Assembly (NCBI GenBank): GCA_040880305.1
Contig: JBBDIP010000017.1
Location: forward strand, 1-5,981
DNA from: JBBDIP01 sp040880305
GTDB taxonomy: Bacteria > Bacillota > Sulfobacillia > Fermentithermobacillales > Fermentithermobacillaceae
DNA: 5,981 nucleotides
Direction of reading: 5' to 3'
This document shows, piece by piece, positions 1-4,860 of the stretch (its first letter is position 1; the number at the start of each line of letters is the position of its first letter). Both the position numbers and the translations under genes were made by a program. Below the pieces are notes generated by a model that had not been told where the DNA came from, searched no databases, and worked only from the letters and a program-made list of their open reading frames with translations.

Positions 1-637
1 CCTCATGGCAATCACGACGGGGATCCTCTACTTCGGGGGCGCGCCGGGCAGGAAACTGGCAAGGCTCTTCACGTTGGGCGTGGTTGCCATAGCGGTTGTG
101 CTCCTTTTGCACATTTACGTTGGGCTTCCCCTACCGCTTGAGGACTACCAAATCAGCCGTATAACCAGCCTTTTCAACCCTCAAGAGGATCCCCTGGGCA
201 CCGGTTATCAAGTGTTGCAGTCCAAGATCGCCATAGGGTCGGGGGCTTGGTGGGGCAAGGGGCTGGGGAAGGGCACCCAGAACAGGCTCGATTTCATACC
301 CGAGCAGCACACCGATTTCGTTTTCTCGGTGGTCGGAGAGGAACTCGGCTTTGTCAAGACAGCCCTGGTCATAGGGGTCTACGTGGTAATCCTTTACCGG
401 TGTCTGCTTGCCGCCGTGACCTCGCCGGATCGCAAAGGCACGCTTGTTGCGGGCGGTGTGCTTTCGCTCTTCCTCTTTCACCTCCTCATCAACATGGGGA
501 TGACAATGGGGATAATGCCGGTCACCGGCGTACCCTTGCCTTTTCTGAGCCACGGCGGGTCTGCCCTGCTTGTAGACTCTTTTGCCGCCGGGATGGTCCT
601 CAACGTCGGCTGGAGGCGGCACAAGATCCTCTTCTAG
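1..637 (+). CDS. rodA: RodA, SEDS peptidoglycan glycosyltransferase (C-terminal part, 5' end outside window)
   Basis: This is the C-terminal part of a SEDS-family polytopic membrane protein. The reading frame enters from the left edge (first full codon at position 2) and ends with TAG at 635-637, giving 211 visible residues; full-length RodA proteins are about 370-420 residues. Numbering from the Met codon at position 5, the block around residues 86-116 carries the RodA signature GTQNRLDFIPEQHTDFVFSV followed by GEELGF. Asp104 of the HTDF motif matches the catalytic Asp essential in RodA/FtsW enzymes. Likely membrane helices lie near residues 20-41, 117-138, 146-171 and 180-201, and the PVTGVPLPFLSHGG loop (172-185) is also characteristic. 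The PEQHTDF context favours RodA over FtsW, which usually has PEAHTDF. RodA polymerises lipid II into glycan strands for lateral wall growth, working with a class B PBP. The next gene starts 39 bases downstream on the same strand. Confidence 0.93.
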   Translation, partial: LMAITTGILYFGGAPGRKLARLFTLGVVAIAVVLLLHIYVGLPLPLEDYQISRITSLFNPQEDPLGTGYQVLQSKIAIGSGAWWGKGLGKGTQNRLDFIPEQHTDFVFSVVGEELGFVKTALVIGVYVVILYRCLLAAVTSPDRKGTLVAGGVLSLFLFHLLINMGMTMGIMPVTGVPLPFLSHGGSALLVDSFAAGMVLNVGWRRHKILF

Positions 638-661
638 AGGTACACTGGTGTAGACAGGCGG

Positions 662-670
662 GGGAGGTGA
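662..670 (+). promoter_or_regulatory. Shine-Dalgarno sequence of the RseC-family gene
   Basis: GGGAGGTGA lies six bases before the GTG codon at 677. It is a near-complete match to the 16S anti-SD and fixes the non-ATG start of this gene. Confidence 0.75.
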
Positions 671-676
671 GTCGGG

Positions 677-1108
677 GTGAAAGAGTACGGAACTGCGGTT
701 TCGGTCTCGGGAAGCAAGGTCACGGTCTCGATCAAGAGGACTGCTGCCTGCGAGAAGTGCGGGAAGTGCTCTCACGCCCACGTGACCTTCAGCGACAACA
801 GCCAGCTCACCATCGAGGCGGTAGCTGTGGGAGACATACGCCCTGGAGACACCGTGGAGCTGGAAATGGATAGCCGCGACTTTCTGCAGGCCTCGTTCCT
901 GGTCTGGGGACTTCCGCTGGTAGCGGGGGGAGTCGGTTTGGGCATCGGGATGGCCCTCGGCAGAATCATTGGCAACAAGGGGCTTTGGGGCGCGGTATTT
1001 GCCCTATCTTCGGTCGCGCTGTCATTCTACTGGCTGCACCAGTACGATAAATCCTCTCAGAAAAGCGGGCGTTACCTTCCATTGGCGCGATCGATCCGCG
1101 ATACCTAG
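677..1108 (+). CDS. RseC/MucC-family (SoxR reducing system) membrane protein
   Basis: A 143-residue protein with the RseC/MucC family layout. A soluble N-terminal beta-rich segment carries the cysteine cluster Cys25-x2-Cys28-x2-Cys31 (CEKCGKC), followed by a VxxGDxxRPGDxVEL-like stretch (residues 51-62), two membrane helices (about 72-94 and 101-120) and a short basic tail ending in GRYLPLARSI, similar to the family's usual tail. The GTG start at 677 is supported by GGGAGGTGA six bases upstream; the stop is TAG at 1106-1108. E. coli RseC belongs to the Rsx/Rse system that reduces SoxR and is linked to sigma-E regulation. In Gram-positive bacteria related proteins occur alone or near electron-transfer genes and their role is not established, so family membership is much surer than function. 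It lies 39 bases downstream of rodA with no terminator between them, so co-transcription is likely. A repeat cluster begins 14 bases after its stop. Confidence 0.85.
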   Translation: MKEYGTAVSVSGSKVTVSIKRTAACEKCGKCSHAHVTFSDNSQLTIEAVAVGDIRPGDTVELEMDSRDFLQASFLVWGLPLVAGGVGLGIGMALGRIIGNKGLWGAVFALSSVALSFYWLHQYDKSSQKSGRYLPLARSIRDT

Positions 1109-1122
1109 AAGGCTAAACCCCT

Positions 1123-1205
1123 TAACAATCGGAAGCAGAATGTCATCTCGTAAGGGCTTCGCCATTACTTGCGACGCGGCTGAAACGCCGCTGACGCTCT
1201 GTTTC
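1123..1205. repeat. 83-bp structured repeat, copy A
   Basis: Copy A is identical to 1289-1371 at 81 of 83 positions. It begins TAACAATCGGAAGCAGAATG and ends CTCTGTTTC. It holds two potential hairpins: arms 1150-1157 and 1161-1168 (8 bp with one mismatch, loop TTC), and arms 1176-1180 and 1187-1191 (GCGGC/GCCGC, loop TGAAAC). No T-tract follows, so it does not look like a classical terminator. It starts just downstream of the RseC-family gene. No transposase is seen; a dispersed REP- or MITE-like element is an inference. Confidence 0.85.
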
Positions 1206-1210
1206 TGCCT

Positions 1211-1252
1211 CGGAAGCAGAATGTCTCCGGCAACCCACGGTGGCCTAACAAT
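1211..1252. repeat. Short repeat unit S1 (42 bp)
   Basis: The unit starts with the head CGGAAGCAGAATGTC, shared with the two 83-bp copies, but continues into a different body ending CACGGTGGCCTAACAAT. It is followed head-to-tail by the closely related 43-bp unit at 1253-1295. TTCTGC (1203-1208), spanning the copy A boundary, can pair with GCAGAA (1216-1221) inside this head to form a small hairpin. Confidence 0.75.
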
Positions 1253-1295
1253 CGGAAGGTGAATGCCATCCCGCAACGCACGGTGGCCTAACAAT
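1253..1295. repeat. Short repeat unit S2 (43 bp)
   Basis: Tandem partner of the preceding 42-bp unit, with a few substitutions and one extra base. The head is diverged (CGGAAGGTGAATGCC), while the last 17 bases, CACGGTGGCCTAACAAT, match exactly. Its last seven bases (TAACAAT, 1289-1295) are also the first seven of 83-bp copy B, so the units interlock. Confidence 0.75.
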
Positions 1296-1371
1296 CGGAA
1301 GCAGAATGTCATCTCGTAATGGCTCCGCCATTACTTGCGACGCGGCTGAAACGCCGCTGACGCTCTGTTTC
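1289..1371. repeat. 83-bp structured repeat, copy B
   Basis: Second copy of the 83-bp element, in the same orientation as copy A and offset by exactly 166 bases, with only two substitutions. Hairpin 1 is perfect here: GTAATGGC (1316-1323) pairs with GCCATTAC (1327-1334) across loop TCC. Hairpin 2 is unchanged, GCGGC (1342-1346) with GCCGC (1353-1357). Its right end overlaps the last two bases of the minus-strand helicase-associated gene, whose TGA stop lies at 1372-1370. The element therefore butts directly against, and helps form, that gene's end. Confidence 0.85.
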
Positions 1372-2959
1372 AGCCCTGCCCCGCCGTCTGAGGCGTGAGT
1401 CGCCTTGCCCCGTCCACTTTGGGCATGTACCCCTCATCGGAAAGCGCCGCTACCAGTTGGTCGTACTGAGAGCTATCAACTGTCAGGTAGCATGGGCCGA
1501 CCTTATGCTTCAGATACGGTCTGATCTTGGGGTGAAGCATCAGTTCGTCTGCCAGTTCCTCTGTGTCACACTTCAAGAGGATGGTCTCCTCGAACTCAAT
1601 GCGCCCGTATGACGTGCCCCAGTGCGAGATGGAGTATGCCACGTTCTGCGCGACCGGCGTCTTGGAGTGTGTCTTAAGGAAAAGCTGGATTGCCTCCGGC
1701 GTGTACGAGTGGAGCATGGCCCTGTAGACCGAGTTCCTGGAAAGCTTGTAGACCATCATCTGGTCGGGCTTATGTAGCTCCGCGAACGCGTCTATCGACC
1801 ACAGCACCTTGGGACTTACCGTGCACGGCACCAGGATCTCGAAATTGGACTGTACGTAGATGTGGCTGTCCCACGATTCCTCAGGCCAGGGGCAGGAACC
1901 GAACATCGCTCTGCCCAAGAGGGTGGGCCGGACGTGGGTGGCGTTTAGGGAGACCTGGACCTCAAGTCCGCCCAGGTACTCAAGGACATCCACCAGGTTC
2001 CGCTCTGCCCGAAGGTTCAATCCATGAGATGAATGGCTGGTTGATAGCGTTTCCATGTATGAAAACAGGTCTGTCAGCGATAGCACCGACCCTTCGGGCG
2101 CCCTCATGATCACCCAGAGCAGGGTCTGAAGATCGGTATCTTGCGCGATGAAAGTGTTCCGCCAATAGTCGTACAGGTCCTGCCTGCACTTTGCCTCATC
2201 GGTTTCCACCCATATGGAAGCCGCCGACGACAGGCGCAGGAGGCCGTTTCTCTCTTCCACGAGTCCCCTCGACCGGCCAAAGTACAAGACGAACGCCAAC
2301 CTGGGCGGGTAGCGGACGGGAAAGAAGGACTCTTCGATCGGACTCTCCTCTTCGTCGATCAGGAGCCCGATGTCGTTCTGGGCCTTCTTGAACATGGTGC
2401 CGGACTGGGTCAGCCGGACGTCGTTCTTGCGAAGATAGGAGAAGAACAGGCACGCGTGCCGCAGAGGCGCGGCGAAGTCTGTACGGTGGCGTGGCGAGAA
2501 CCTGGAGCCGTCGGCCAGCGTCGCCTGGTAGATATCGCTCAGGAAGAAACCGGACAGGACCTCTTTCAGATCGGCCGGCACGAAGTATACATGCCGATAG
2601 CCCTCGCGACGCGTGTAGACCAATCCCCTGGATATGAGGGCGTCGATCACCTTTGCCCCGTTCCTGCGCCACTTGCGGGAGAGCTGGTTAAGCTTTTGAT
2701 GGCACTGCTCAACCACGACGCCGGAGCCGCCCGCGGCGATGGTGATGAGCCCCAAGGCCAGCATCTCCTCCTGGTTAAGGCCGTTCATCGCGACTAGCGC
2801 GTGAGCGGGCACCAGCAGGTGCCCGTGTACCAGTCTGGCGAGAGAGTCTATGGCGACTTCAGTTCCAAGGCCGCCGGGAGGGCCCCAGAGGCCGTAGAAG
2901 CCGGCTATGCCTCGAACCCTTTCAAGCGACGAAGAAAGGAGAGCCTCTTGTATGTTCAC
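1370..2959 (-). CDS. Helicase-associated protein with XPB/Ssl2-like domain (PF13625-type)
   Basis: A 529-residue protein, second gene of a two-gene operon with the XPB helicase. I place the start at GTG (2959-2957). It overlaps the helicase stop in a 4-base GTGA, and GGGGAGG (2967-2973) lies seven bases upstream; an upstream ATG at 3004 would give 544 residues but lies deep in the preceding gene. The C-terminal part (about residues 366-515) resembles the XPB/Ssl2 N-terminal or 'helicase_C_3' domain: VQSNFEIL, VYKLSRNSVYRAM, HSKTPVAQNV, then RPYLKHKVGPCYLTVD. The N-terminal half contains a probable winged-helix segment (about 91-135, NQLSRKWRRNGAKVIDALIS) and an LTQSGTMFKKAQND stretch (about 183-196) of the type seen in such proteins. 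It has no Walker motifs and is not itself a helicase. By analogy with other bacteria where XPB sits beside such a protein (for example mycobacterial Rv0861c/Rv0862c), it may load, regulate or partner XPB on DNA; this is inferred. The TGA stop abuts a structured repeat. Confidence 0.82.
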   Translation of the reverse strand: MNIQEALLSSSLERVRGIAGFYGLWGPPGGLGTEVAIDSLARLVHGHLLVPAHALVAMNGLNQEEMLALGLITIAAGGSGVVVEQCHQKLNQLSRKWRRNGAKVIDALISRGLVYTRREGYRHVYFVPADLKEVLSGFFLSDIYQATLADGSRFSPRHRTDFAAPLRHACLFFSYLRKNDVRLTQSGTMFKKAQNDIGLLIDEEESPIEESFFPVRYPPRLAFVLYFGRSRGLVEERNGLLRLSSAASIWVETDEAKCRQDLYDYWRNTFIAQDTDLQTLLWVIMRAPEGSVLSLTDLFSYMETLSTSHSSHGLNLRAERNLVDVLEYLGGLEVQVSLNATHVRPTLLGRAMFGSCPWPEESWDSHIYVQSNFEILVPCTVSPKVLWSIDAFAELHKPDQMMVYKLSRNSVYRAMLHSYTPEAIQLFLKTHSKTPVAQNVAYSISHWGTSYGRIEFEETILLKCDTEELADELMLHPKIRPYLKHKVGPCYLTVDSSQYDQLVAALSDEGYMPKVDGARRLTPQTAGQG

Positions 2960-4656
2960 TGCTTCGCCTCCCCGCCTGCAGCGATGAAGTTCTGGGCTTC
3001 CCATATAGTGTACTTGTAACCCTGCTCGGTAAGGAAGAGCTGGCGTTTCTGCGAGAACTCCTGGTCTTTGGTGTTTCTGGTGACGAGAGAGTAAAAGACG
3101 GCGCTTTCGCCCTGGGGCTTAGGCCTCAGTATGCGGCCCAGGCGCTGGGCCTCCTCTTGCCGGGAGCCGAAGGTCCCCGAAACCTGCACGGCCACGTTGG
3201 CGTCGGGCAGATCCACCGAGAAATTGGCCACCTTGGAGACCACAAGGCACTTGAGCTTGCCTTCCTTGAACTGACCGTAGAGATCCTCGCGCTCGGCGTT
3301 TGGCGTCTGCCCGCAGAGGAGAGGCGCGTTCAGGATACTGGCCAAAGTATCGAGCTGGTCAAGGTACTGACCAATGATCAGCACCTGGTCGCCGGCGTGT
3401 CTTCGCGCTATGTCCTGAACCAGGGGTATCTTGTTGACGTTGGTAGCCGCTATCCGGTACTTGTCGCGTTCGTCCGCCACAGCGTAAGAGAGCCGGTCGT
3501 CGTTGCTCATATCTACCCTGACCTCGTGGCAATGGGCATGCGCGATCCAGTTCTGCTCCTCGAGTTCCTTCCAGGGCTTGTCGAACTTCTTGGGACCGAT
3601 CAGGCTGAAGACCTCGTCTTCACGGCCATCCTCCCGTACAAGGGTCGCTGTCAGACCGAGCCTCCGCCTTGCCTGCAGGTCAGCTGTGATCCTGAAGACC
3701 GGCGCGGGGAGAAGGTGCACTTCATCGTATATGATGAGCCCCCAGTTCCTTTGGTTGAACACCTCAAAGTGGGGGTATTCGGCCGTCTCACAGCGCTTCC
3801 TGTGGATCAGGATCTGGTAAGTCGTGACCGTGACCGGCCCCAGCTCCTTCACCTCGCCGCTGTACTCCTTAACCGCGCTCTGGGGCAGGTCGGTCTTATC
3901 CAGGAGCTCCGATATCCACTGCCGCAGCGCCACTATGTTGGTCGTGAGGATGAGCGTTTGAGTGGACGCGAGCTCCATCACACCCATCCCGACCATGGTC
4001 TTGCCGGCGCCGCACGGCAGCACCACGACGCCGCTGCCGCCTCTCGCGGACCCTCCGGCCCAAAATGCATCCCTTGCTGCCGACTGGTATGGGCGCAGCG
4101 AGAACGGCCGTCCTTGGGCTGTCGCGCTCTTGAGGTGGAAGTCCAGTGGGTCGCCGGCAACGTATCCGGCGAGGTCCTCGCAAGGATAGCCCATCTTGAT
4201 GAGGACTTCCTTGAGGGCTCCCCGGGAATATGGGTCAACCAGGAGCGAGTCCTCCGAGACAATCTGCTTTATGTAGGGCCTGGACTTGTCGGAGCGCTTT
4301 ACCTCTTCGAACACAAACCGGTCGTGGCAGGTGAGCAGCAAGTCTCCATCCCTGCGGACTAGGCGGATCACTCCGAACTTCCCCATGGTGTCCCGGATTG
4401 ACGCCTCGATGTTGGCCGGCACCGCGTAACGTGAGAAACGCGCGAGGGAGTCGATGACTTCGTCCGGTGTCAGGGAGCATGACGCGGCGTTCCACAAGGA
4501 CAGAGGTGACAGCCTGTACGTGTGGATGTATTCAGGGCTCTTCACAAGGTCCGAGAACCGCATGAGGCTATCCCGCGCCTGCTCGTACGCAGGGCTGTCT
4601 ACCTCAAGCAGTATCGTTCCATCGCTCTGAACCACAGCCGGGCTATCTTTTGCCAA
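2956..4656 (-). CDS. xpb: XPB-type DNA repair helicase (SF2 DEAD/DEAH ATPase)
   Basis: A 566-residue superfamily 2 helicase of the XPB/Ssl2/RAD25 type. An N-terminal XPB/Ssl2-like domain (about residues 7-161) precedes the motor. Motor motifs in order: Q-motif region RPYQSAARDAFW (188-199), Walker A LPCGAGKT (213-220), motif II DEVH (311-314), motif III GLTATLVRED (334-343) including the XPB RED element, a probable thumb insertion (about 383-410), motif IV VLIIGQY (425-431), motif V region VVSKVANFSVDLPDA (472-486) and motif VI QRLGRILRPK (504-513) with arginine fingers. XPB proteins use ATP to unwind or open DNA in repair; archaeal and bacterial forms are 3'-5' helicases. The start is TTG (4656-4654), supported by GAGGAGG seven bases upstream. 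It is the first gene of the operon and overlaps the helicase-associated gene by 4 bases. No Bax1-type nuclease, the archaeal XPB partner, is visible here. All core motifs look intact. Confidence 0.95.
   Translation of the reverse strand: MAKDSPAVVQSDGTILLEVDSPAYEQARDSLMRFSDLVKSPEYIHTYRLSPLSLWNAASCSLTPDEVIDSLARFSRYAVPANIEASIRDTMGKFGVIRLVRRDGDLLLTCHDRFVFEEVKRSDKSRPYIKQIVSEDSLLVDPYSRGALKEVLIKMGYPCEDLAGYVAGDPLDFHLKSATAQGRPFSLRPYQSAARDAFWAGGSARGGSGVVVLPCGAGKTMVGMGVMELASTQTLILTTNIVALRQWISELLDKTDLPQSAVKEYSGEVKELGPVTVTTYQILIHRKRCETAEYPHFEVFNQRNWGLIIYDEVHLLPAPVFRITADLQARRRLGLTATLVREDGREDEVFSLIGPKKFDKPWKELEEQNWIAHAHCHEVRVDMSNDDRLSYAVADERDKYRIAATNVNKIPLVQDIARRHAGDQVLIIGQYLDQLDTLASILNAPLLCGQTPNAEREDLYGQFKEGKLKCLVVSKVANFSVDLPDANVAVQVSGTFGSRQEEAQRLGRILRPKPQGESAVFYSLVTRNTKDQEFSQKRQLFLTEQGYKYTIWEAQNFIAAGGEAKQ
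2967..2973 (-). promoter_or_regulatory. Shine-Dalgarno sequence inside the XPB gene for its partner
   Basis: On the minus strand GGGGAGG lies seven bases before the GTG at 2959, within the last codons of the helicase gene. Together with the GTGA overlap it indicates translational coupling and decides the start of the downstream gene. Confidence 0.75.
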
Positions 4657-4663
4657 GTCCTGG

Positions 4664-4670
4664 CCTCCTC
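4664..4670 (-). promoter_or_regulatory. Shine-Dalgarno sequence of the XPB gene
   Basis: GAGGAGG on the minus strand lies seven bases before the TTG at 4656. It is the main reason for choosing this TTG; the next in-frame ATG is residue 32, inside the conserved N-terminal domain. Confidence 0.75.
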
Positions 4671-4694
4671 AGAAGGGCGGGGACAGTCATGGAG

Positions 4695-4723
4695 ATAATA
4701 GTACTTAATCAAAGAGAATTCCA
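4695..4723 (-). promoter_or_regulatory. Candidate sigma-A-like promoter for the helicase operon
   Basis: On the minus strand, TATTAT (4700-4695) is a 5/6 match to the -10 consensus. Exactly 17 bases upstream is TGGAAT (4723-4718), a weak 3/6 match to TTGACA. Transcription would start near 4688, leaving a leader of about 30 bases before the TTG. The surrounding DNA is more AT-rich than the genes. The weak -35 makes this tentative. I found no GAAC-N4-GTTC type LexA operator nearby. Confidence 0.35.
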
Positions 4724-4842
4724 TGTTTGCTGCTGCGCTCCTTTCACCCGATGGAAGTTTCGATATGCGTAGGAAGGCCGCGATCAAAAAAGGAAAGCCA
4801 CTCCTTTCGGTCGTATCTCCTGATTTGTACTCGGAATAACCC

Positions 4843-4850
4843 GGGAGGTG
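4843..4850 (+). promoter_or_regulatory. Shine-Dalgarno sequence of tldD
   Basis: GGGAGGTG ends ten bases before the TTG at 4861, slightly longer than the spacing at the other genes here. An in-frame TAA at 4837-4839 and the lack of any start codon between it and 4861 leave this TTG as the earliest possible start. Confidence 0.65.
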
Positions 4851-4860
4851 TTCAAGACCA

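Larger units (their letters stand above)
4657..4860. other. Divergent intergenic region between the XPB operon and tldD
   Basis: These 204 bases are more AT-rich than the flanking genes. They contain the XPB ribosome-binding site and a candidate promoter on the minus strand, and the tldD ribosome-binding site on the plus strand. I see no convincing -35/-10 pair for tldD. CTCCTTTC occurs twice (4739-4746 and 4801-4808), and AAAGGA can pair with the second CTCCTTTC as a weak 6-bp stem. A 38-codon plus-strand open frame (ATG 4723 to TAA 4839) is present; its low third-position GC makes it a doubtful gene. Confidence 0.6.

Noticed and set aside
638..676. Terminator between rodA and the RseC-family gene
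   Set aside because: TACAC-TG-GTGTA could form only a 5-bp stem with a 2-base loop and no T-tract; it is too small for a terminator.
131..873. Overlapping frames on both strands across rodA and the RseC-family gene
   Set aside because: Their products are rich in Arg/Pro/His without domains, while the rodA and RseC frames match known families.
969..1312. Open frames on both strands running through the repeat cluster (97 and 96 codons)
   Set aside because: They are made mostly of repeat sequence (SRMSSRKGF-type peptides) and overlap the end of the RseC-family gene; no usable SD or domain.
1123..1371. CRISPR array
   Set aside because: Four related heads recur, but the unit lengths (81, 42, 43) and the shared bodies do not fit a constant repeat with unique spacers of similar size, and there are no cas genes.
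2141..2797. Plus-strand open frame (218 codons) opposite the helicase-associated gene
   Set aside because: Antisense to a better-supported gene with an SD and operon context; its product shows no family features.
3157..4362. Long plus-strand open frame (401 codons) opposite the XPB gene
   Set aside because: It is fully antisense to a helicase with all SF2 motifs in order, has no recognisable domain, and is typical of shadow frames in GC-rich DNA.
4689..4772. 27-codon ORF starting with ATG at 4689
   Set aside because: It lies over the candidate promoter, has a poor SD and contains an unusual Cys run without any recognisable feature.
4657..4860. SOS (LexA) box controlling the helicase operon
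   Set aside because: No GAAC-N4-GTTC or similar palindrome was found in the intergenic region.
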